From Microbispora sp. ZYX-F-249 (lineage in GTDB: Bacteria > Actinomycetota > Actinomycetes > Streptosporangiales > Streptosporangiaceae), in the NCBI RefSeq assembly GCF_039649665.1, contig NZ_JBDJAW010000023.1:1-64000 (forward strand): a stretch of DNA of 64,000 bases. Direction: 5' to 3'. Below, piece after piece: positions 52,557 through 59,725 of this stretch (position 1 is its first letter; each line of letters opens with the position of its first letter). The position numbers and the translations under genes are program-made. A model generated the notes under the pieces. It did not search any database and was not told the DNA's origin. It saw only the letters and a program-made list of their open reading frames with translations.

Positions 52557-52740
52557 GCGTGTCCCCCTTGACAGGATTCAGTATCCCTGAATTTGTTTAG
52601 GGCATTTCTTCGAAATGTCCTTCGGGCTCTTGATTGAGCCCTAACTTCCTGTGCTGTCATGATTTCCAGCGAGCTGGCCCGACAAACGGCACTCTAAGCC
52701 TTTTGATCACTAGTTAGACTCTTATGAGCTGACTTAGAGG
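52557..52740 (-). promoter_or_regulatory. Leader of protein B gene
   Basis: On the minus strand GTTTGTCGGGC (52677-52687) lies 121 nt upstream of the start, after a block CTCTAAGTC...CATAAGAG...GATCAAAAGGC shared almost base for base with the protein C leader. Hairpins GGGCTC/GAGCCC (52624-52641) and GGGCATTTC/GAAATGTCC (52600-52620) follow, then the ribosome binding site. Confidence 0.65.
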
Positions 52741-53029
52741 AATTAGAAGAGAAATGTCTCAATTGACCGATTTACGGCGTTGCGTCTCGCGGCTCTGGAC
52801 GGACACGAAGGCGGCGCCCTGATAGGTGGGGTGTCGTCGGCAGGCACCGTTGCCGTCCGACTCCGGCCGATCCGGAGTCCGGGAGGGGCGGTCCGGCGGG
52901 GCCTGTGGTGCCGGCACCCGCGCTCGAGGCCGTCGCCTCGGGCTCCGTGCCGGACGGCGGAACCCGAAGGGTCTTGGGGAGAGGCTCGCGTCCGTATGCG
53001 TGGGGTCCGCCGTACCGGGGGAAAAGTCA

Positions 53030-53058
53030 GGGCTCCGGCGAGAGTCTCGCCGGAGCCC
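53030..53058 (-). terminator. Terminator of the fourth Asn-rich gene (copy 3 of shared hairpin)
   Basis: GGGCTCCGGCGAGA and TCTCGCCGGAGCCC form a near-perfect palindrome (about 12-14 bp), downstream of the gene that ends at 53263. The flanking AGTCAGGGCT and CCCTTGTCTG also match the first copy. Confidence 0.8.
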
Positions 53059-53262
53059 TTGTCTGCTGGATAGAACGGCCGTTCCCGGAGCGTGGAGTGC
53101 TCACGGAGCTTGCGACGCCGCGGGAACGTGACTGCGCCTCAGGGCGCCGTTCTCCTGTCGAGGCGGTGGAGTACGGTGTGGCCGGCCGTTTCCGTCATCC
53201 TTCACCTCCCAGGATTCCGAGCGGCGCGGTCGTCTTGTGGACCGTTGCCGGCCCCGCCTTTC

Positions 53263-53730
53263 TCAGTTGCAGAAGTTGTTGTTGCCGTTGTTCCAGTTGT
53301 TGCAGTTGTTGTTGTTCCACCAGTTGTTGTTCTGGAACCAGCCGTTGTTGAACCAGTTGCTCTCGCGGTTGGTCTTGTCGCTGAACGCGATCGTGGCGCA
53401 GGGGCCGACGATGGCGAAGTTGGAGTCGCTGTCGAGGTTGTCGCAGAACGCGCTCTGGTTCCAGAAGCTCTGGTTGTTCCAGAAGTTGTTGTTCTGGTTG
53501 TTGTTGCACCAGTTGTTGTTGTCGCAGTTGTTGTTGAAGCCGTTGCCACAGTTGTTGTTGTTGTTGCCCAGTCCGATGGGAACGAAGTTGTTCTGGGGCG
53601 GCATGCCGCCGAGACCGAAGAAGCCGTCTCCGCAGCCGGCGCTCGCGGCCGTGGCGCTCATGGCGATCGCGCCCCCCGCGATCGCGGTGCCGAGTGCGAG
53701 GCCGGCGAGAACGTTCTTGAACTTAGGCAT
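53263..53730 (-). CDS. Secreted Asn/Trp/Cys-rich protein C
   Basis: 155 residues from ATG 53728-53730 behind AAGGGGGACAGCA. After the signal peptide (FKNVLAGLALGTAIAGGAIAMSATAASA) the predicted mature part has 44 Asn in 123 residues and eight Cys (even number, possible disulfides), in contrast to A and B. The shared core is present: NNNFWNNQSFWNQ, FAIVGPCATIAFSDKTNRESNW, FNNGWFQNNNWW. The PIVKDG block is missing. Unknown function; exported and probably rigidified by disulfides. Confidence 0.86.
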   Translation of the reverse strand: MPKFKNVLAGLALGTAIAGGAIAMSATAASAGCGDGFFGLGGMPPQNNFVPIGLGNNNNNCGNGFNNNCDNNNWCNNNQNNNFWNNQSFWNQSAFCDNLDSDSNFAIVGPCATIAFSDKTNRESNWFNNGWFQNNNWWNNNNCNNWNNGNNNFCN

Positions 53731-53925
53731 TGCTGTCCCCCTTGAAAAGGATTGGAATTCCCCGCATCCTCCGATATTTCTCACTGGAGATTCGAGAGAA
53801 ATATCTCTATGGCCCCCGTGGGCCGGGTTCCTGCGATACGTTGATGTCCGACGTGCGAGCCCGACAAACGCGCCTCTGTAGCCTTTGATCTGCTATTAGA
53901 GCTTTATGGCGGGACTTAGAGTAAT
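53731..53925 (-). promoter_or_regulatory. Leader of protein C gene
   Basis: GTTTGTCGGGC (53859-53869, minus strand) lies 129 nt upstream of the start, after the same CTCTAAGTC...GATCAAAGGC block as in protein B. Hairpins GGCCC/GGGCC (53811-53824) and a perfect 10-bp stem GATATTTCTC/GAGAAATATC (53773-53805) follow. The second stem differs in sequence from those of the other leaders but pairs fully. Confidence 0.65.
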
Positions 53926-54346
53926 AAAGGGCGACTTGTCCAGGAATGTCCGATTTGTTGAGTCGGACGTCCGGCGGTCACGTGGAATGGCCAGGGGCGT
54001 CCGGGCGGACATGCCCGGCAGGCGTCACGGGCGGGGCGCCGGGAGGATGGGGAGCCGGCCTGGTGTGCCTCGTGAGGAGTGCCGTCGCGCGAGCTTCTGC
54101 GAAGCCCTGTCGAGGGCACGTGGAGGGCCGCGGAGGGCCGTGCAGGGCACGAGAAGGCCTGACGGCACGGCCGACGCGTGCCGACCGCGTCGTCCGGCGG
54201 GAGCGGGCCGCTTGAGGCGGCCGTACGCGATTCGGAGGGAGTCGCGACATGGCCGTGCGGGGCCGGCGGAAGCGTGCCGCACGTCCGCGTGCGGCGTCAC
54301 ACGGACGCCGGGGCGGCGGAGGCGGCGAATCTCTGCGCAACGAGAA

Positions 54347-54401
54347 GCGCCCGTGCTCGCGGGAGCCGCGGAGACGGTCCACGGTCGGCGAGCACGGGCG
54401 C
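54347..54401 (-). terminator. Terminator of the fifth gene
   Basis: GCGCCCGTGCTCGC and GCGAGCACGGGCGC form a 14-bp inverted repeat with a loop of about 27 nt, about 80 nt downstream of the gene that ends at 54479. It is unrelated in sequence to the three shared hairpins. Confidence 0.7.
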
Positions 54402-54478
54402 CCTTCAGTCGACCCCCGGGCCTGTCACCGGGTGTCAGCGCAGCCGGTCACCCGGCAACGTTCACGGGATGCCCGCGA

Positions 54479-55114
54479 TCAGGGCACGTAGAAGCCGGAG
54501 GCGTCGGAGCCGGAACCGTAGCCGTCCCGGTCGTACATCCCGTGGTGCTTCTTCTTGTCCTTGTCCTTGATGTCGGCGTCGACGTCGATGTCGACATCCT
54601 TGGTCTTGGCCTGCGGGTTGATCTCGGTGGCCGTGTTCGTGCGCGGGTCGGCCTGCGAGGCCTGGTCCTGCCAGGGCCGGTTGTGCAGCTGGTTGTAGTC
54701 GCTGGTGTTGGTGTACGGAATCGTGGAGTTCTGCGACCACTGGGAGTTCCACGGAACCGCGGCGGAGCCGTTCGACGACTTCTGGAACGGCGTGAGCACG
54801 AGCGTGAAGTCACGCAGCAGGAACTGGCTCTGGTTCTCCGACTGACGAGCGTGCTGCCACTCGTGGTTCTTGTTCTTGTTCTTGTTCTTGTTCTTGTTAC
54901 GGCCCTTCTGCCCCTGGGCCTGCCGGTTGGTGTTGTAGTTGCGGTTGTAGGTCGGCCGGACGTAGCGGACGCCGCCGGACGGAGCGGGAACGTACCCGCC
55001 CATGACGGTCGCTGCGCTGGCCGTGCCGGCGGTGGCGCCGCCGAGCGCGATGGCCGCGCCGCTCAGCGCGGTGCCGAGGGCGAGAAGCCCGGCGATGTTC
55101 TTCAACGCGGACAT
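54479..55114 (-). CDS. Secreted NK-repeat protein, subfamily 2 member 1
   Basis: 211 residues from ATG 55112-55114 (AGAGGAG 10 nt upstream). A signal peptide (LLALGTALSGAAIALGGATAGTASA) precedes ATVMGGYVP, a basic Asn-rich part with NKNKNKNKNKN, then FLLRDFTLVLTPFQK, a Ser/Asn/Pro/Tyr region (PYTNTSDYNQ), TNTATEINPQAKTK and an alternating strand DVDIDVDADIKDKDKKK. Order and motifs match the next gene but not the WW-rich trio. Its own leader has only a GC-rich hairpin and lacks the GTTTGTCGG element. Confidence 0.84.
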   Translation of the reverse strand: MSALKNIAGLLALGTALSGAAIALGGATAGTASAATVMGGYVPAPSGGVRYVRPTYNRNYNTNRQAQGQKGRNKNKNKNKNKNHEWQHARQSENQSQFLLRDFTLVLTPFQKSSNGSAAVPWNSQWSQNSTIPYTNTSDYNQLHNRPWQDQASQADPRTNTATEINPQAKTKDVDIDVDADIKDKDKKKHHGMYDRDGYGSGSDASGFYVP

Positions 55115-55200
55115 TTGGGTGTTTCTCCTCTGAATATCGCGACCCCGGCCCGGTCCCGTTGGGGGACCGGAGCGGGTGGTAGTGGTTCGGCGCCGTCGTG
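55115..55200 (-). promoter_or_regulatory. GC-rich leader hairpin of the fifth gene
   Basis: CCGGTCCC (55150-55157) and GGGACCGG (55163-55170) form a stem just upstream of the ribosome binding site. It takes the place of the ATTTCC/GGAAAT hairpin of the other leaders but shares no sequence with it, so a relation is doubtful. Confidence 0.4.
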
Positions 55201-55514
55201 TGTGACGCGGCGCGATGCGTTCGCTCGCACCGGCGGTCCTCTCCTCGAACACGCCACCGGTGCTCTGCTTCCTCAACTGCTCGTTCGACCGCGGGACGGA
55301 GCGGCGGAAGGGTGGCGCCGGCGCCGTGTCTCACGGTCGTCCGGTCGCCGCCCGTCCCGCAGGGCGGTGTCCGCCGCTCCGGTCTCGCGTGTTTCTTCCG
55401 TCGCTCGCGCACTCCGGCTCAGGCGAGGCCGCCGGTCACGAGTACGGGTGGCCGCGGGTTGCCGCGTCACCCGCCGTGGCCGGGACGTTCATGAGGCCGT
55501 TTGTGCGGATCCGA

Positions 55515-56126
55515 TCACTCCGCGATAACCTGCGGGCGGTCGTAGCCGCGGTCGTAGCCGCCGTCGTAGCCCTTCTTCTTCTCCTTCTCCACGTCGACGT
55601 CGATGTCCGCGTCGATGTCCTTCTTCTTGATGCGCGGGTTGACCTCGGTGGCCGTGTTCGTCTTCGGCTGGGCCAGGGACTCCTGGTCCTGACGCGGGTT
55701 GTTGAACTGGTCGCTGTAGCTGTTCGTACGCGTGTACGGGTACGACTGCGTGTTGCCGTACTGCCAGTTGTACGGAAGCGCCCGCGCGTCGGTGTCCGTC
55801 TTCTGGAACGGCGTGAGGACGAGCGTGAAGTCACGCAGCAGGAACTGGTTCTGGGCCTGGTTCTGCCGCTCGTGCTGCCACTGCTTGGTCTTGTTCTTGT
55901 TCTTGTTCTTGTTGCCGTTCAGGGCCTTGTTCTTCTGCCGCTGCCCATTCCGGTTGCGGTTGTAGTTCACGTAGGGGTAGTAGCCACCGCCGCCGCCCAC
56001 GTAGCCACCCATCACGGTGGCCGCGTTCGCGCTGCCGGCGGCGACAGCGGTGCCCACGGTGACGGCACCGCCGGTGAGCGCGGCGCTGATCGCGAGGATC
56101 CCGACCAGGTTGTTGAACTTGGGCAT
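55515..56126 (-). CDS. Secreted NK-repeat protein, subfamily 2 member 2
   Basis: 203 residues from ATG 56124-56126 behind AAGGAGGACATGAA. A signal peptide (VGILAISAALTGGAVTVGTAVAAGSANA) precedes ATVMGGYVGGGGGYYPYVNYNRNRNG, NKNKNKNKTKQWQHERQ, QFLLRDFTLVLTPFQK, PYTRTNSYSDQFN, TNTATEVNP and DIDADIDVDVEKEKKK. It is the closest paralog of the preceding entry. The alternating Asp/Ile-Val stretch would form a two-faced beta strand. The first gene of the six in transcription order; it has a long leader with the shared element. Confidence 0.84.
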   Translation of the reverse strand: MPKFNNLVGILAISAALTGGAVTVGTAVAAGSANAATVMGGYVGGGGGYYPYVNYNRNRNGQRQKNKALNGNKNKNKNKTKQWQHERQNQAQNQFLLRDFTLVLTPFQKTDTDARALPYNWQYGNTQSYPYTRTNSYSDQFNNPRQDQESLAQPKTNTATEVNPRIKKKDIDADIDVDVEKEKKKGYDGGYDRGYDRPQVIAE

Positions 56127-56300
56127 TTCATGTCCTCCTTGAAGGATTGTTGCCCCGACACTCCGGCGTTTTCCAAGTCGTTCGGAAAATGCCCTTACTG
56201 ATGACCCTTGGTGGATCATCCCTGCATTGTCTTGTTTTCCTCACCGTCCGAGTGACAAACGGCGATCAGCGGCTTTTGCCATTCACTTATCGCTTTATTG
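56127..56300 (-). promoter_or_regulatory. Leader of subfamily 2 member 2 gene
   Basis: GTTTGTCAC (56252-56260, minus strand) lies 126 nt upstream of the start. Hairpins GATGACCC/GGATCATC (56200-56220, one wobble pair) and GGCGTTTTCC/GGAAAATGCC (56165-56193) follow before the ribosome binding site: the same two-hairpin layout as in the WW-rich leaders. Confidence 0.6.
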
Positions 56301-56519
56301 GCATCGTTGACACCGGTAGCATCGCATTGGTCCGAATTGTGATTCCTATCCGCATTTCGAAATGTCCGAATAGGGGTGATATTGGCCCTATGTCGCTCTC
56401 GCCGATCGGGGCGAACCCGGATGATCGATCTCGTGCCCCCGGGGTAGCGGGAGTGCCCGCCGAGGTGACGTACGGGCGGGGTTATGGTCGAGAAACGCGA
56501 GGCGAACAGGGGAGGACGC

Positions 56520-57434
56520 GTGGGTGTCGAGCCGATTCCACCGTGGCCCGGCAGGCTCATCGAGCTGGGGGACGCGCGCATCCATGTGCGGACGACCCCG
56601 GAGGGGCCGCCGGAGACCGCCGTATACGTGCACGGACTGGCGGGCTCGGCGACCAACTGGACCGACCTCATGGGCGCGCTCGCCGACGATGTGCGGGGCG
56701 TCGCCGTCGACCTGCCCGGGGCGGGGCACTCCCCGGAGCCGGCGGACGGCGACTATTCGGTCCCCGCCCATGCCGGAGCGGTGGTCCGTCTGGTGGAGGC
56801 CCTGGGGGAGGGGCCCGTCCACCTTCTCGGCAATTCCATGGGCGGCGCGGTCTCGGTCAGGGTCGCGGCCACACGGCCCGACCTCGTCAGGTCGCTGACG
56901 CTGGTCTCGCCGGCGCTGCCCGACCTGCTGCCGAGATACGGCCCGGCCAGGATCGCGATGTCGGCCGCCCCGCGGCTGGGCGAGCTGGCCGCCCGCTGGC
57001 TCAGCGCGCTGCCGCCGGAGCGGCGCATCCAGGCGACGCTCAGCATGTGCTACGCCGACGTCGGGCGGGTCCACCCGGAGCGGCTGCGCGAGGCGGTCGA
57101 GGAACTGCGCCGCCGCGACAGGCTGCCGCACGCGGGGGCGGCCATGGTGGGCTGTGCCCGCGCGATCGTGCGGGAGTACTTCCGCCTGGGCCCGGACAAC
57201 CTCTGGCGGCAGGCCGAGCGGGTCTCCGCGCCCACCCTCGTCGTGTACGGCCTGCGCGACCGGCTGGTCCACGCCCGCATGGCGCACCGGGCCGGACGGG
57301 TCTTCCGTGACGTGCGCCTGGTCACACTTCCGCACGCCGGTCACGTGGCGCAGATGGAGTATCCCGAGCTCGTGGCCCGGGAGGCGCGACGCCTGCTGGC
57401 CTACACCAGGGAATCTCTGCGCCGAACAGCCTGA
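56520..57434 (+). CDS. Alpha/beta hydrolase
   Basis: A 304-residue hydrolase. The GTG at 56520 is chosen because GGGGAGG is 4 nt upstream and homologs start near PWPGRLIELG. Active-site elements: YVHGLAGSATNW, LLGNSMGGAVS (nucleophile Ser), VVYGLRDRLVHARM (Asp), LPHAGHVAQME (His). A carboxylesterase of the Rv3203/LipV kind is likely. It is followed by moeZ after 98 bp. Confidence 0.9.
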   Translation: MGVEPIPPWPGRLIELGDARIHVRTTPEGPPETAVYVHGLAGSATNWTDLMGALADDVRGVAVDLPGAGHSPEPADGDYSVPAHAGAVVRLVEALGEGPVHLLGNSMGGAVSVRVAATRPDLVRSLTLVSPALPDLLPRYGPARIAMSAAPRLGELAARWLSALPPERRIQATLSMCYADVGRVHPERLREAVEELRRRDRLPHAGAAMVGCARAIVREYFRLGPDNLWRQAERVSAPTLVVYGLRDRLVHARMAHRAGRVFRDVRLVTLPHAGHVAQMEYPELVAREARRLLAYTRESLRRTA

Positions 57435-57532
57435 TTGGGGAATGCGGGGCCACCCCGGTTAAGTTGTGAGAAGAGCTTGTGATGGGCCCATGGAGCCGAG
57501 CGCGACATTGGCACGAAAACGGGAGTGGAACT

Positions 57533-58711
57533 GTGTCGTTGCCACCGCTGGTAGAGCCGGCAGCAGAGCTGACGGTTGACGAGGTGCGCCGCTACTCGCG
57601 CCACCTGATCATCCCCGACGTCGGCATGGCGGGTCAGAAGCGCCTGAAGAACGCCAAGGTGCTGTGTGTGGGCGCGGGCGGCCTGGGCTCTCCCGCGCTG
57701 CTGTACCTGGCCGCGGCCGGGGTCGGGACGCTCGGCATCGTCGACTTCGACGTCGTGGACGAGTCGAACCTGCAGCGCCAGGTGATCCACGGACAGTCGG
57801 ACGTGGGCCGCCTGAAGGCCGAGTCCGCCGCCGCGAGCGTGCGCGAGATCAACCCGCTGGTCAACGTCATCATTCACAACGTCGCTCTCACGACCGACAA
57901 CGTGATGGACATCTTCTCCGGCTACGACCTCATCGTGGACGGCACGGACAACTTCGCCACCCGCTACATGGTCAACGACGCGGCGGTGCTGCTGGGCAAG
58001 CCGTACGTGTGGGGGTCCATCTACCGGTTCGACGGGCAGGCCAGCGTCTTCTGGGCCGAGCACGGTCCCTGCTACCGCTGCCTCTACCCCGAGCCCCCGC
58101 CGCCCGGCATGGTCCCGAGCTGCGCCGAGGGCGGCGTCCTCGGCGTGCTGTGCGCGTCGATCGGCTCCATCCAGGTGAACGAGGCCATCAAGGTCATCAC
58201 CGGCGTCGGCGAGCCGCTCGTCGGCCGCCTGATGATCTACGACGCCCTCGAGATGAAGTACCGGGACGTCAAGGTCCGCAAGGACCCCGAGTGCCCGCTG
58301 TGCGGCAAGAACCCGTCGATCACCGAGCTGATCGACTACGAGGCGTTCTGCGGCACGCTCTCGGACGAGGCGCAGCAGGCCGCCGCGGGCAGCACGATCA
58401 CCGCGGGCGAGCTCGAGGCGATGCGCGAGCGGGGTGAGGAGATCATGCTCATCGACGTCCGCGAGCCGAACGAGTACAAGATCGTCAACATCCCCGGCGC
58501 CGTGCTGATCCCCAAGGGCGAGTTCCTCAACGGCTCGGCCCTGGAGCGGCTGCCGCAGGACAAGAAGATCGTGCTGCACTGCAAGTCGGGCGCCCGCTCG
58601 GCCGAGGTCCTCGCGGTCCTCAAGAACGCCTGCTTCTCCGACGCCGTCCACGTGGGCGGCGGCGTGCTGAGCTGGATCAAGACGGTCGACCCCAGCCTGC
58701 CGACCTACTGA
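57533..58711 (+). CDS. moeZ: Adenylyltransferase/sulfurtransferase MoeZ
   Basis: A 392-residue two-domain protein, the length of MoeZ in M. tuberculosis; GTG 57533 follows GGAG. The ThiF-type adenylation domain has GAGGLGSPALLYLAAAGVG and DGTDNFATR, with CPLCGK as zinc ligands together with CYRC. The C-terminal rhodanese domain has the sulfur-carrying Cys in VLHCKSGARSAEVL. It activates sulfur-carrier proteins (MoaD, CysO and related) for molybdopterin, thiamine or cysteine synthesis. Confidence 0.96.
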   Translation: MSLPPLVEPAAELTVDEVRRYSRHLIIPDVGMAGQKRLKNAKVLCVGAGGLGSPALLYLAAAGVGTLGIVDFDVVDESNLQRQVIHGQSDVGRLKAESAAASVREINPLVNVIIHNVALTTDNVMDIFSGYDLIVDGTDNFATRYMVNDAAVLLGKPYVWGSIYRFDGQASVFWAEHGPCYRCLYPEPPPPGMVPSCAEGGVLGVLCASIGSIQVNEAIKVITGVGEPLVGRLMIYDALEMKYRDVKVRKDPECPLCGKNPSITELIDYEAFCGTLSDEAQQAAAGSTITAGELEAMRERGEEIMLIDVREPNEYKIVNIPGAVLIPKGEFLNGSALERLPQDKKIVLHCKSGARSAEVLAVLKNACFSDAVHVGGGVLSWIKTVDPSLPTY

Positions 58712-58720
58712 CGCGGAACC

Positions 58721-58761
58721 GACGACGGCCGCCGCCTCCTGCCGGGGCGGCGGCCGTCGTC
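58721..58761 (+). terminator. Terminator downstream of moeZ
   Basis: GACGACGGCCGCCGCC and GGCGGCGGCCGTCGTC form a perfect 16-bp stem with a 9-nt loop just after the moeZ stop. Confidence 0.85.
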
Positions 58762-58765
58762 GTGG

Positions 58766-58810
58766 CGCCCTATCCGTGTCCGCCCTACTCGTGTCCGCCC
58801 TACTCGTGTC
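58766..58810. repeat. 15-bp direct repeat at the end of the regulator gene
   Basis: Three consecutive units of CGCCCTACTCGTGTC (the first has TATCC for TACTC). The third contains the end of the wHTH regulator gene including its stop codon (GGHE-stop). The same pattern, a gene end duplicated in tandem, occurs at 19848-20024. Confidence 0.85.
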
Positions 58811-59111
58811 CGCCCGGCACGACCGTGAGGCCGCTGGGCGCGACGATGCGCTGCAGGTTCTCGACGTACGCGGTGAACGCCGCTCGCCCCTCGTCCGTGA
58901 GCTTGAACCACGTCTTGGGCCGCTTGCCCACGTAGCCCTTGCGTACGGTGACGTACCCGGCGGCCTCGAGCGCGCTGCCGTGCTTGGACAGGACGGAGTC
59001 GCTGACGCCGACGGTGTCGCGGACGAACGCGAACTCCGCCTCCTCGGCCGCCGCGAGCAGCGAGACGATCTGCAGCCGGGTCGGCGCGTGGATGACCGGA
59101 TCGAGATCCAT
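58800..59111 (-). CDS. Small winged-helix transcriptional regulator
   Basis: 103 residues from ATG 59109-59111, which overlaps the previous gene's stop (TGATG). HAPTRLQIVSLLAAAEEAEFAFVRDTVGVSDSVLSKHGSALEAAGYV is a MarR/ArsR-like winged helix, followed by KRPKTWFKLTDEGRAAFTAYVENLQRI. It resembles the DUF4364/PadR-like short regulators paired with membrane proteins. Coupled to the upstream membrane protein gene, which it probably regulates. The last codons lie in a 15-bp repeat. Confidence 0.87.
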   Translation of the reverse strand: MDLDPVIHAPTRLQIVSLLAAAEEAEFAFVRDTVGVSDSVLSKHGSALEAAGYVTVRKGYVGKRPKTWFKLTDEGRAAFTAYVENLQRIVAPSGLTVVPGGHE

Positions 59112-59575
59112 CAGCGGTTCTCGATCCCGCGGGCGAGCAGCGCGGAGACCCAGCGCCCGACGAAGGGCCCGGTGACGAGCTGGAACGCCGTCATGGCGAG
59201 GCCGCCATAGGTGCGGGCGTAGGCCACCTCGGCCGCGCCCAGGCCGAAGGCGACGGCCAGGCAGATCCCGATGCTCAGGAGAAGCCAGACGGCGAAGACC
59301 CCGAGGGCGTCCGCGCGCATCAGGCTGCGGTGGGCCGTCATCGTGCGAGTCCGGATGAAGACGGCGATCAGCGCCCCCATGCCGGCGCACAGCAGGACAC
59401 TCGTGATCACCGTCACCGGAACGGGCGTGCCCGGCTCGGTGACGAACTGCACACCGGTCACGAACAGCCCGACCCCGACGCCGTACCAGGCCGGGAACCA
59501 GGGCTGGGACCTGACGGCCTTCGCCTGGGTCTGCCGGATCGTCGCCAGGCTACGCGCCGCTTCCTCGGGGTTCAT
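59111..59575 (-). CDS. Four-helix membrane protein of a regulator pair
   Basis: 154 residues from ATG 59573-59575 behind AGAGGAG. Four membrane helices are predicted (WFPAWYGVGVGLFVTGVQFV; VTVITSVLLCAGMGALIAVF; ALGVFAVWLLLSIGICLAVAFGL; TYGGLAMTAFQLVTGPFVG). Unknown function, a type of small integral membrane protein often encoded just before a short wHTH regulator. The AT-rich upstream part (59590-59640, TTTCCATTATGGAAAG) contains a palindrome that could be an operator. Confidence 0.8.
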   Translation of the reverse strand: MNPEEAARSLATIRQTQAKAVRSQPWFPAWYGVGVGLFVTGVQFVTEPGTPVPVTVITSVLLCAGMGALIAVFIRTRTMTAHRSLMRADALGVFAVWLLLSIGICLAVAFGLGAAEVAYARTYGGLAMTAFQLVTGPFVGRWVSALLARGIENR

Positions 59576-59592
59576 GGGGGCTCCTCTCGCCG

Positions 59593-59647
59593 CTCTTTCC
59601 ATTATGGAAAGTACTTTCCTCTTTCCGTAGCGTCAAGTACTTTCCGT
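59593..59647. promoter_or_regulatory. Palindromic operator-like sequence upstream of the membrane/regulator pair
   Basis: The stretch CTTTCCATTATGGAAAG (inverted repeat CTTTCCAT/ATGGAAAG) is followed by TACTTTCC..CTTTCCG..AAGTACTTTCC, with several TTTCC half-sites in AT-rich DNA. This is a probable binding region for the encoded wHTH regulator; the assignment is inferred. Confidence 0.5.
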
Positions 59648-59725
59648 GCGATTTGGGGGGATGCCGGTCGGTAGGTCGCGTTAAGGTCACTGAAGGAGGG
59701 AGGCCACGACGGGAACGGAGGCGAA

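Noticed and set aside
53906-55528. Forward frame opposite the subfamily-2 genes
   Set aside because: Composition is Arg/Gly-rich or a reading of the antisense of NK repeats; the minus-strand frames have signal peptides and conserved motifs.
49815-56126. Chaplin or rodlin cluster
   Set aside because: Signal peptides and secretion are comparable, but chaplin domains (paired Cys, conserved hydrophobic core) and rodlin motifs are not found.
49815-56126. Ribosomally made peptide (RiPP) cluster
   Set aside because: Precursors have ordinary Sec signals and no modification enzyme genes lie in or beside the cluster.
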